The notes beneath the pieces were generated by a model. That model worked only from the letters and a program-made list of their open reading frames with translations. It searched no databases and had not been told where the DNA came from. From contig NZ_JYLL01000021.1 of assembly GCF_001439695.1 (NCBI RefSeq), positions 1 through 64,000 of the forward strand: a stretch of 64,000 nt of DNA, read 5' to 3'. The stretch's first letter is position 1; each line of letters begins with the position of its first letter. The stretch is from Pseudomonas veronii (GTDB taxonomy: Bacteria; Pseudomonadota; Gammaproteobacteria; Pseudomonadales; Pseudomonadaceae). A program made the position numbers and the translations under genes. This document shows positions 24,681 to 33,160 of the stretch, piece by piece.

Positions 24681-26675
24681 TTATGCATCCAATGGCACCG
24701 TCACACTCAGGATGGTGCCCTCCCCCGGCTGGCTGTCCAGGTTCAACTGCCCGCCCATGATCAGCACGCGCTCACGCATGCCGACCAGGCCGAACGACAC
24801 CGGGCGGCCCTTGGCCTCGATGAAACCGACGCCGTCGTCGCTGATGGTCAGCCGCAGTTGCTTGCCCTCCACCGCCAGGGTCAGCTCGACAGTATGCGCC
24901 TGGGCATGGCGCATCACATTGGTCAGCGCCTCCTGCAGGATACGGAACAGGCCAATGGCCTTGGCATCGCTCAAGGCCGGCAGGTTATCCGGGACTTGCA
25001 CCAGGCAGGGAATCTGCGTGCGCGCTTCGAAGCGCCGCGCCTGCCACTCGATGGCCGAGGCGATCCCGGCGTCGAGAATCGGCGGGCGCAACGCCGTGGC
25101 CACGTCGCGCACCAATTGAAACAGTTGGGCGATCAGGCGTTTCATGCTGTTCAAGCGCTCGTTCAGGCCGGGGTCCAGTTGCGCATAGGCCAGCTCGCAC
25201 ATGGAGGTTTCCAGCTTGAGTACGGTGAGCATTTGCCCGAGTTCGTCGTGTACTTCGCGGGCGATGCGCGCCTTTTCTTCTTCACGCACGGTTTCCAGGT
25301 GCGCCGACAGTTCGCGCAACTGCGCTTCGCTTTGCAGCAACGCAGCCACATAACGGCGACGTTCGGTGACGTCATTGAGGTAGACCACCAGGTATTCGCC
25401 GTCGGCAAACCGCAGAAAGCTCAACGACACCTCGGCCGGCAGGATGCTGCCGTCTGCACGCAGGCAGTCGGCGGCGAAATGCTGTGGGCCCTCTTCGCTG
25501 GCACGCGCGCGTTTCCACAGGTTCAGCCAACGGTCCATGCTCAGGCTCGGGTCGAAATCGGCCAGCGGACGCTCGATCAGCGCGCCGGGGCCATAACCGA
25601 GCATGGTTTCCGCCGCCAGGTTGGCGTAGCGCACATGGCTGTCCCAATTGACCCAGAGGATGCCGACGGTACTTTGATCGATGGAAAACTGCGTCAGGCG
25701 CAGCGCTTCGGCACCGGCGGCGCGCGCGGCGCTTTCTTCGCGAGCGGCGAGCAGGTTGTGTTCCAGCACTCGTTGCTGGCGACGCTGCCAGAACACCACC
25801 GCCAGGCTGGCGAGCAGCAGCAACCCCAGCAGCAGGCTGAGGTTTTGCCACAGGCCGGGAGACTCGGACAGACGCGGGTATTTGGGTTGCAGCCAGCGGT
25901 TGTGCAACTGGTCCAGATCGCGGGCGGGGATGGCGCGCAACGCGCTTTCCATGATGCCGGACAGTTCCGGCCAGTCGCGGCGGGTCGCCACCCGCAGCAA
26001 TTGCGGCAGGCCGATATCGCCGACCACCGCCAGCCCGGAGAACTCAGGCTCGCCCGACAAGCGGCTCAGTTGCGCCTCATCCACCACGGCGTAACGCGCC
26101 TGCTGACTGACCAGCAACTGCAAGGCCTGGCGCTCCATGGGCACGCCTTGCAGGTTGAGACCGGGATAGGTGCTGCGCAGGTAATCGGCCACGGCGCTGG
26201 GCATACGCACGGCGACGCGGGAATGTTCGTCGAGTTTTTCCAATTCCACCGCACCGCCGCCCTCACGCACACCGACGATACGCTGGGGCACGCGCATGTA
26301 CGGGTCGGTGAACAACCACAGGCGCAAACCGGCCGGGGTTTGCTGCAGGCCGGGGGCGATGTCCACCTCGCCGTCGCGCAGGGCGGCTTCCAGTTGCTCC
26401 TGAGTGGGGAAATTGCGCCACGTCAGCTCGATGTTCAGGGCCTTGGCCAGCCATTGCATCAACTCGACATTGGCCCCCGACAAACGCTGCAGGCGCCGGT
26501 CGTATTGCGCATACGGCGCCTGCAAGACCAGTCCCACCCGCAACTCCGGGTGCTGCGCCAGCCATTCGCGTTGCGGCACAGAGAGCTGCGCTTGCGCAGC
26601 GACAGGCACGGGCGCAGCCCCCGCCATCAAGGCAAAGCACATACAGCCGATAACCAGCAGACAGCGAAAACCCAT
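24681..26675 (-). CDS. agtS: Membrane sensor histidine kinase with periplasmic SBP_bac_3 domain (AgtS-like)
   Basis: A 664-residue sensor. A signal peptide is followed by one periplasmic solute-binding (SBP_bac_3) domain at about residues 30-255, a membrane helix at about 275-295 (LWQNLSLLLGLLLLASLAVV), a PAS domain at 330-445, then HisKA_3 with His476 in AREVHDELGQ. The HATPase_c has NVMRHAQAH and SDDGVGF, GLVGMRERV. The built-in binding domain suggests it senses the ligand directly. It is divergent from the DUF3530 gene. Confidence 0.82.
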   Translation of the reverse strand: MGFRCLLVIGCMCFALMAGAAPVPVAAQAQLSVPQREWLAQHPELRVGLVLQAPYAQYDRRLQRLSGANVELMQWLAKALNIELTWRNFPTQEQLEAALRDGEVDIAPGLQQTPAGLRLWLFTDPYMRVPQRIVGVREGGGAVELEKLDEHSRVAVRMPSAVADYLRSTYPGLNLQGVPMERQALQLLVSQQARYAVVDEAQLSRLSGEPEFSGLAVVGDIGLPQLLRVATRRDWPELSGIMESALRAIPARDLDQLHNRWLQPKYPRLSESPGLWQNLSLLLGLLLLASLAVVFWQRRQQRVLEHNLLAAREESAARAAGAEALRLTQFSIDQSTVGILWVNWDSHVRYANLAAETMLGYGPGALIERPLADFDPSLSMDRWLNLWKRARASEEGPQHFAADCLRADGSILPAEVSLSFLRFADGEYLVVYLNDVTERRRYVAALLQSEAQLRELSAHLETVREEEKARIAREVHDELGQMLTVLKLETSMCELAYAQLDPGLNERLNSMKRLIAQLFQLVRDVATALRPPILDAGIASAIEWQARRFEARTQIPCLVQVPDNLPALSDAKAIGLFRILQEALTNVMRHAQAHTVELTLAVEGKQLRLTISDDGVGFIEAKGRPVSFGLVGMRERVLIMGGQLNLDSQPGEGTILSVTVPLDA

Positions 26676-26752
26676 GATCCACGTCTCACATCACTGACAA
26701 ATACTGACCAACCCATTAGGCTGCTGGAATCACTTCTGGCCGGGAATTAACG

Positions 26753-27727
26753 ATGCCCTATCGAAACCGTTCGGCACTGCCAGCATTGTGCCTGTCACTC
26801 CTCTTTACCGCCGTCTTTTCTGCCCAGGCCGCCGACGCGCCTGCGCCGGTTGCGGAAAAACCGCTCGAACGCCAGCCCCTGCCGGAGCGGAGCCGGGAAG
26901 AAGCCAGCGCCCTCGAACGCCAGATCCCACGCGAAGAACAGCAACAGCTGCAGGCCGGCAGCGATTCATTCCTGGCCTTGTGGAAACCGGCCAACAGCGC
27001 CGAAGCCGAAGGCGTGGTGATTATCGTACCTGGCGCGGGTGAAAATGCTGACTGGCCGCAAGCAATTGCACCATTGCGGCGTAAATTGCCGGATGCCGGC
27101 TGGGGCACCCTCAGTCTGTCACTGCCGGACGTGAACCTGGACACCTTGCCACCACGGGTGATCGAAGCGCCCAACGCGGCCGTCGACACCAGCAGCAAAG
27201 ACGGCAGCACCGCCGCCAAACCGATCGAGCAAGCCGCCAGCGCGGAAGCCGAAGGCACCGACCCGGCCGTGGTGCCGGGCGCGGACGAACAGGACAAGAC
27301 CGATGCCAAGCGCATCTTCGAGCGCATCGATGCCGCCGTCGCTTTCGCCCAGACCCAAGGCGCCCGCAGCGTGGTGCTGCTTGGCCATGGCAGCGGCGCC
27401 TGGTGGGCCGCGCGGTACTTGAGCGAGAAACAACCGAGCCAGGTGCAGAAGCTGGTGATGGTGGCGGGCAAGGCCCCCGTGGGTCGCCAACCGGACCTGC
27501 AACAACTCGCCCCGGGCTTGAAAGTCCCCACGGCGGATGTCTTCTACCAGGACCTCGCCCAGGACCGGAACACCGCACGGGAGCGCGCCCAAGCCGCCAA
27601 ACGCTTGAAGAATGGCGGCTACAAGCAAGTGTCGCTCAAAACCTTGCCCGGCAACAGTTCGGCCGAGCAGGAGCAGTTGTATCGGCGGGTGCGCGGGTGG
27701 TTGAGCCCAGAGCCAAAAGACAGCTGA
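26753..27727 (+). CDS. DUF3530 family protein, alpha/beta-hydrolase-like
   Basis: A 324-residue exported protein with a signal peptide (LPALCLSLLFTAVFSAQAAD) and an alpha/beta-hydrolase-like core. GHGSGA (the nucleophile elbow G-x-S-x-G) is near residue 210. The middle, residues 120-190, is low-complexity, Ala/Pro/Asp-rich and inserted in the fold. No substrate can be given. It is transcribed away from agtS. Confidence 0.82.
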   Translation: MPYRNRSALPALCLSLLFTAVFSAQAADAPAPVAEKPLERQPLPERSREEASALERQIPREEQQQLQAGSDSFLALWKPANSAEAEGVVIIVPGAGENADWPQAIAPLRRKLPDAGWGTLSLSLPDVNLDTLPPRVIEAPNAAVDTSSKDGSTAAKPIEQAASAEAEGTDPAVVPGADEQDKTDAKRIFERIDAAVAFAQTQGARSVVLLGHGSGAWWAARYLSEKQPSQVQKLVMVAGKAPVGRQPDLQQLAPGLKVPTADVFYQDLAQDRNTARERAQAAKRLKNGGYKQVSLKTLPGNSSAEQEQLYRRVRGWLSPEPKDS

Positions 27728-27750
27728 CCGCCAGCACCCAAATGGGATGA

Positions 27751-28518
27751 CTAGCGGAAATCCCGCCGCTCGCGAATCAACGTATAGGCGTTATGCAGTT
27801 CGCGGGTTCGCTCGGTGGCCTCACGCACTTGCGCGGGGCTGGCGCCGCTACCGGCGATCTTGTCTGGATGGTGGCGGCTGAGCAGGCGGCGGTAGGCGCG
27901 CTTGATCGCCGAGGGCTCGGTGGTGCTGGTCACCCCCAGAATCCGCAACGCCTCCTGATACGCGGCGCCACGGCTGGCCACCGGCTTGCGCTCCGGCGCG
28001 TAATCGGCGGCCAGCGCCTGAAGCTGTTGCGGCGTCCAGCCCAACCACTTGCCCCACAAGTTGATCAGGTCACGCTCGGCATCATCCGCGCGGCCATCCG
28101 CCCAGGCCATGCGCCAACAGGCGCGCAACACGCCTTCTGACGCATGGGGCTGGGACTTGAGGACGCGCAGGTAGGCGCGCACCCGGTCAGAGCCGGATTT
28201 ACCGCGGTTGAACGCCGCAATCGCCCGACGCTGGGCCGGTTCGGTCATGTCCAGCGCGCGCATTTCCTGGCGTGCCTGCTGGATATGCCCGTCCGCCACG
28301 CGGCCATTGCTTTTGGCCAGGCGGCCCAGCAGCACAAACAACAGTTCGTCATTGCGCAACGCCGGGCGCCCGCCCAGGCGCTCACGCAACTGTGCCCAGC
28401 TGTGCAGTTGCAGGCGGCGATCCAGCGCCTGCCCGAGCAAGGCTCCCAACAAGGCCCCCGGAATACTGGCAATGGCAAAGCCAGCCCCGGCGCCGATCAG
28501 CGTCCCAGGCCACAACAT
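27751..28518 (-). CDS. djlA: DnaJ-like co-chaperone DjlA (TerB + J domain)
   Basis: A 255-residue membrane-anchored J protein. The N-terminal glycine-zipper helix (residues 1-32), a TerB-like helical domain at 45-150, and a C-terminal J domain with the HPD motif (RHHPDK) near residue 228 follow the DjlA plan. It would recruit DnaK to the inner membrane. It ends convergent to the DUF3530 gene; murU is 1 bp away on the same strand. Confidence 0.88.
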   Translation of the reverse strand: MLWPGTLIGAGAGFAIASIPGALLGALLGQALDRRLQLHSWAQLRERLGGRPALRNDELLFVLLGRLAKSNGRVADGHIQQARQEMRALDMTEPAQRRAIAAFNRGKSGSDRVRAYLRVLKSQPHASEGVLRACWRMAWADGRADDAERDLINLWGKWLGWTPQQLQALAADYAPERKPVASRGAAYQEALRILGVTSTTEPSAIKRAYRRLLSRHHPDKIAGSGASPAQVREATERTRELHNAYTLIRERRDFR

Positions 28519-28519
28519 C

Positions 28520-29194
28520 TTAGCGCCCCGCTGTCAGCAGGGTTTCGACTTGCGCCAGGCGCTCCAGCGTGCCGACATCGATCCAGCGTCCCGTCATGTG
28601 TTCTCCCGTTACTTGACCTTGCGCCATGGCCGCGCGCAACAGCGGCGCCAGCTTGAAGGCACCGGTGCTGCAACCCGCGAACAACTTGGGGTCGAGCACA
28701 GATATGCCACTGAAGGTCAGGTTATCGGCACCGGGCGCCGCATCATGAAGCACACCATGATCCAGGTGGAAATCCCCGCCCGAGGGGTGATGCGCCGGGT
28801 TATCGACCATCACCAAGTGGGCCAGGCCCTGGAGCGGGCGCTGGAGTTGGGCGAAGTCGTAATCGGTCCAGATATCGCCATTGACCACCAGAAAGGGCTC
28901 ATCCCCCAGCAACGGCAGCGCCTGGAAAATCCCGCCGCCGGTTTCCAACGGTTCGCCCTCGGGGGAGTAGCGGATGCGCAGGCCAAACTGCGCACCGTCG
29001 CCCAGGTAGTTTTCAATCTGCTGGCCGAGCCAGGCATGGTTGATCACGACATCGGTGAACCCGGCCCTGGCCAGCGCCTCCAGGTGATACTCGATCAGGC
29101 GCTTGCCGCCCGCCTGCACCAGCGGCTTGGGCGTGTGCAAGGTGAGCGGGCGCATCCGCTCGCCTTTGCCGGCCGCCAGGATCATCGCCTTCAT
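28520..29194 (-). CDS. murU: N-acetylmuramate alpha-1-phosphate uridylyltransferase
   Basis: Makes UDP-MurNAc from MurNAc-1-phosphate and UTP in the fosfomycin-bypass recycling route of Pseudomonas. The 224-residue nucleotidyltransferase starts with LAAGKGERMRPLTLHTPKPL, and the metal-binding Asp is in NGDIWTD. It overlaps amgK by 4 bp, the known amgK-murU pair. Confidence 0.95.
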   Translation of the reverse strand: MKAMILAAGKGERMRPLTLHTPKPLVQAGGKRLIEYHLEALARAGFTDVVINHAWLGQQIENYLGDGAQFGLRIRYSPEGEPLETGGGIFQALPLLGDEPFLVVNGDIWTDYDFAQLQRPLQGLAHLVMVDNPAHHPSGGDFHLDHGVLHDAAPGADNLTFSGISVLDPKLFAGCSTGAFKLAPLLRAAMAQGQVTGEHMTGRWIDVGTLERLAQVETLLTAGR

Positions 29195-30216
29195 ACGCTC
29201 GCCTCGGCGGGTTGGCGCAGGCTGGCCAGCAGCTCAGCCAGTTCGCCCAACTCCGGACGGTCCGCCAGTACCGCGTCTATATAGGCAAAGAAGCGCGGCA
29301 CGTCGGCCAGGTAGCGTGGCTTGCCGTCGCGGTGGCAGATACGCGCGAAAATACCGATCACCTTGAGGTGACGCTGCACGCCCATCAGGTCGCTGGCGCG
29401 CAGGAAGCCATCGAAATCCGCCTGCACCGGGATGCCCAGGGTTATGGCGCGCTGCCAATAACCGCGCTGCCATTCGCGCACGCGGGCCTGGGGCCAACTG
29501 AGGAACGCGTCCTTGAACAGGCAGGTGATGTCGTAGGTCACCGGGCCGTAGACCGCGTCCTGGAAATCCAGCACGCCGGGGTTCGGTGCGCTGATCATCA
29601 GGTTGCGCGGCATGTAGTCGCGGTGTACCAGCACTTTCGGCTGGGCCAGGGCGCTGTCGATCAGGCGCTCGCTGACACGCTGCCAGAGCGCCTGCTGGTG
29701 CGCGTCGAATTCGATCCCCAGGTGGCGGCGCACGTACCATTCAGGGAAGAGCTCCAGCTCGCGGCGCAGTAAAGCGACGTCATAGCTGGGCAGCGGCGCG
29801 TCCATCGGCAACTGCTGGAAAGCCAGCAAGGCGTCGATGGCATCGGCGAACAATTGATCGGCATTTTGCTCGTCAATCACGTCCAGGTAGGTTTTTCTGC
29901 CCAGGTCGTTGAGCAAAAGAAAGCCGCGCGGCAAATCTTCTGCATAAATTTTTGGCACATTGATTGCCGATTTCGCCAGTAAATCGGCGATATCGACGAA
30001 AGGTTTGCAGTTTTCCTGGGGGGGTGGAGCGTCCATCACCACGAAAGTATGCGCCCCGCCTTCCCAGCGGAAGTAGCGCCTGAAACTCGCGTCGCTACTG
30101 GCCGCGGTCAATGTGGCCGGGGGTACGACGCCCCAATCCTGAGCGTTGAAGAGGATCGGCAACTGCTCATCCAGCCAGACTTTCAGCTGTTGTAAACGTA
30201 GATCTTGCTCGGGCAT
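29191..30216 (-). CDS. amgK: N-acetylmuramate/N-acetylglucosamine kinase
   Basis: Phosphorylates MurNAc at C1 for MurU. The 341-residue APH-fold kinase has the Brenner motif HRDYMPRNLM (catalytic Asp and Asn) and DFQDAVYGP in place of DFG. The first 100 residues form the N-lobe with FVVMDAPPP. It is divergent from lptD; a perfect dyad lies just upstream. Cell-wall recycling by this route confers fosfomycin tolerance in Pseudomonas. Confidence 0.95.
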   Translation of the reverse strand: MPEQDLRLQQLKVWLDEQLPILFNAQDWGVVPPATLTAASSDASFRRYFRWEGGAHTFVVMDAPPPQENCKPFVDIADLLAKSAINVPKIYAEDLPRGFLLLNDLGRKTYLDVIDEQNADQLFADAIDALLAFQQLPMDAPLPSYDVALLRRELELFPEWYVRRHLGIEFDAHQQALWQRVSERLIDSALAQPKVLVHRDYMPRNLMISAPNPGVLDFQDAVYGPVTYDITCLFKDAFLSWPQARVREWQRGYWQRAITLGIPVQADFDGFLRASDLMGVQRHLKVIGIFARICHRDGKPRYLADVPRFFAYIDAVLADRPELGELAELLASLRQPAEASV

Positions 30217-30229
30217 TACAAGGGTCTCC

Positions 30230-30245
30230 GACGGCGCTAGCCGTC
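30230..30245. promoter_or_regulatory. Perfect inverted repeat between amgK and lptD
   Basis: GACGGCgctaGCCGTC: perfect 6 bp arms, 4 bp loop, 14 bp upstream of the amgK start. It could be an operator of the amgK-murU promoter or a hairpin in its leader. A TATTAT element lies at about 30260 on the plus strand toward lptD, without a clear -35. Confidence 0.35.
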
Positions 30246-30346
30246 AAGCGGGTCATGCTTTATTATCACGCATCTTTTTCAGACCATCGAGAGGCGTGCG
30301 GCCCACACCGCGGGCAGATGGCACGCAGGAAGCCCGGACTAATAAG

Positions 30347-33160
30347 ATGGCATTGAAATCCCCCGCGTTTCGTAGAAAATTTCCGTTGCTGGTAACCGGC
30401 AGTCTGCTGGCCATGCAACCTTTCGCCACCTCATTCGTGGTCGCCGCGGAACAGTATGACTGCTCAGTCTCTGCTTCGGGTGCCTGGGATTGCGCGCCGA
30501 AAACCGCCGCCGCCCCATTGCCACCGCGCCCGGTGCACGACGGTGCAGCCGTCAGCTCGGCCAACGGCACGGCGCAAGCCAACGCTGAAGGCGGCACCGA
30601 GGCCGAGCCGAAGACCATGCTGGTCACCGAATCCAAGGGCCGTGGCCTGCGTTCGCGCAGCGCCGACTACAGCCACTTGGACTGGGTGCCTCGCGAGAAG
30701 CTGACCGCCGCCCAACTGGCGGAAACCGGTCCTTATTGCTCCGGCGCGTACATCGAGCCGATTCGTCCTGGCATGAACGACAAGACGAACCAGAGCGATG
30801 CGCCGACCTTCATCGGCGCCAAGGCCTCGCGTTACGAGCAGGAACAGCAGGTCGCGACCCTGGCCGGTGACGTCGTCATGCGCCAGGGCAGCATGCAGCT
30901 GGAGTCTGAAGAAGCCAGCCTGTACCAGGCCGAGAACCGTGGCGAGCTGAACGGCAACGTCCGCCTGCGCGACAACGGCGCCCTGATCGTCGGCGACCAC
31001 GCCCAGGTCCAGCTCGATACCGGCGCGGCACAGATCGACAACGCCGAATACGTGATGCACAAGTCACGCATCCGCGGTAACGCGCTGTACGCCAAGCGCG
31101 CCGAAAACGCGATCATCCGTCTCAAGGACGGTACGTACACCACCTGCGAGCCAGACAGCAACGCCTGGCAGCTCAAGGGCAACAACATCACGTTGAACCC
31201 GGCCACCGGTTTCGGTACGGCCACCAACGCGACGTTGCGGATCAAGAACATCCCGATCCTGTATACCCCTTACATCTATTTCCCGATCGACAACCGTCGT
31301 CAATCCGGCTTCCTGCCGCCGAGCTTCAGCACCGGCGGCGAGACTGGCTTTACGCTGGTGACGCCGTACTACTTCAACCTGGCACCGAACTACGACGCCA
31401 CGTTGTACCCGCAATACATGACCAAGCGCGGCTTGTTGATGGAAGGCGAATTCCGCTACCTCACCAAATCCAGCGAAGGCCAGTTCGGCGGCGCGTACCT
31501 GAACGACGACAGCAACGAACGCAGCAAGCAGACCGATTACGAAAAAACCCGTTATATGCTCAATTGGCAGCATAAGGGCGGGCTGGATTCGCGCCTGACG
31601 ACTCAGGTGGATTACACCAAGATCAGTGATCCTTACTACTTCCAGGATTTGAAGTCGTATGAAGAGGGGGTTCAGAGTCGGGATGCGCTCAACCAACAGG
31701 GCGCCTTGACCTATCGTGGCGACTCTTATCAAGCGCGCTTGAATGTCCAGGCTTATCAGTTGGCGACGATCTCTCAGATCACGCCGTATGATCGCTTGCC
31801 GCAGATTACTTTCAACGGTGCGCTGCCTTACCATCCGGGCGGGTTGAATTTTACCTACGAGACCGAAGCAGTTAGGTTTGAGCGTAGCCTGGAAAAGGGT
31901 ATGTTTTCCGATGAAAATGGCCTCGTATCACGTCGTCTGGACACCTACGTCACAGGCCTGACCCGTGCAAACGGTACTCGCTTGAACGCGGCCCCCGCCG
32001 TCGAATACCCGATGAACTGGACCTACGGCTTTATTACGCCGAAGTTGAAGTACGTCTATACCAAGTACGACCTTGACCTTGACAGCCAAGGCAAAAACGA
32101 CATCGTGACTGCGCAAGCAAATGCAGTTACAAACGGCACAAAATACGCCGGCGGTGTTTTCAAAAGCTCGCAAGACCGTGCAGTCCCAGTCGCCAGCGTC
32201 GACAGCGGCCTGTACTTCGACCGCAACACCAACTGGTTCGGCAAAGACTATCGCCAAACCCTCGAGCCGCGCGCGTTCTACCTTTATGTTCCGAATAAAG
32301 ACCAGAGCGACATCCCGGTTTTTGACAGCGGCGAATACTCGTTCAGCTATGCCTCGCTGTTCCGTGACAACCGCTTCGTCGGTTCGGACCGGATCGGCGA
32401 TGAGAATAAGCTGTCCCTGGGTGTCACCAGCCGCTGGATCGCAGAAAACGGCTTCGAACGCCAACGCGTCAGCGTCGGCCAGGCCCTGTACTTCAAGGAC
32501 CGCGAAGTTCAACTACCAGGCGTCCTGGCAGCCGACCGCGCCGACGCCCAGAGCGACGTTTCGCCGATCGCGCTGGACTACGAGTTCCGCTTCAACCGCG
32601 ACTGGCGCGCCACTGCCGATTACAACTGGGACACGGAAAGCCACGCCCCACGTTCCGGCAGCGCGATGTTCCACTACCAGCCGGAAGACAACCCGAACAA
32701 GATCGTCAACCTCGGTTATCGCTATCGCAACGACCAAGTGGTCTACAACCAGTTGACCGGCAAATGGCAGTTTGGTGGCGACTACGGCACGGAAGGCCAA
32801 CCAAACTTCGTGAAGGATTACTACAAAATCCAACAACACGACTTCTCGATGATGTGGCCGATCATTCCTCAGTGGAACATGATTACCCGCTGGCAGTACG
32901 ACTACGCTCGCAACCGTACCTTGGAAGCCTTCGGTGGTTTCGAGTACGACAACTGCTGCTGGAAACTGCGCGTCATCAACCGTTACTGGGTTTCCAACGA
33001 CGAATACAGCCAGATCGCCCCGCTTAACGAAAAGGGTGACCACGGGCTCTTCTTCCAGATCGTCCTCAAAGGACTCGGCGGCCTGACCGGCGCCAAGGTA
33101 GAGAGCTTCCTCGACAAAGGCATTCAAGGTTATCGTGAACGTGAAGATCAAGCTTTCTGA
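30347..33160 (+). CDS. lptD: LPS-assembly protein LptD
   Basis: Outer-membrane beta-barrel that inserts lipopolysaccharide into the outer leaflet with LptE. The 937-residue precursor has a signal peptide ending near VVAA-EQ (the start at 30347, MALKSP). A Pro/Ala linker at 50-80 and the OstA/LptA-like jellyroll at about 150-320 follow, then the barrel from about 340. Cys pairs are present: CSVSASGAWDC at the N-terminus and the double CC in YDNCCWKL for the inter-domain disulfides. The start at 30347 is preferred over an ATG at 30146, which reads antisense through amgK. Confidence 0.95.
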   Translation: MALKSPAFRRKFPLLVTGSLLAMQPFATSFVVAAEQYDCSVSASGAWDCAPKTAAAPLPPRPVHDGAAVSSANGTAQANAEGGTEAEPKTMLVTESKGRGLRSRSADYSHLDWVPREKLTAAQLAETGPYCSGAYIEPIRPGMNDKTNQSDAPTFIGAKASRYEQEQQVATLAGDVVMRQGSMQLESEEASLYQAENRGELNGNVRLRDNGALIVGDHAQVQLDTGAAQIDNAEYVMHKSRIRGNALYAKRAENAIIRLKDGTYTTCEPDSNAWQLKGNNITLNPATGFGTATNATLRIKNIPILYTPYIYFPIDNRRQSGFLPPSFSTGGETGFTLVTPYYFNLAPNYDATLYPQYMTKRGLLMEGEFRYLTKSSEGQFGGAYLNDDSNERSKQTDYEKTRYMLNWQHKGGLDSRLTTQVDYTKISDPYYFQDLKSYEEGVQSRDALNQQGALTYRGDSYQARLNVQAYQLATISQITPYDRLPQITFNGALPYHPGGLNFTYETEAVRFERSLEKGMFSDENGLVSRRLDTYVTGLTRANGTRLNAAPAVEYPMNWTYGFITPKLKYVYTKYDLDLDSQGKNDIVTAQANAVTNGTKYAGGVFKSSQDRAVPVASVDSGLYFDRNTNWFGKDYRQTLEPRAFYLYVPNKDQSDIPVFDSGEYSFSYASLFRDNRFVGSDRIGDENKLSLGVTSRWIAENGFERQRVSVGQALYFKDREVQLPGVLAADRADAQSDVSPIALDYEFRFNRDWRATADYNWDTESHAPRSGSAMFHYQPEDNPNKIVNLGYRYRNDQVVYNQLTGKWQFGGDYGTEGQPNFVKDYYKIQQHDFSMMWPIIPQWNMITRWQYDYARNRTLEAFGGFEYDNCCWKLRVINRYWVSNDEYSQIAPLNEKGDHGLFFQIVLKGLGGLTGAKVESFLDKGIQGYREREDQAF

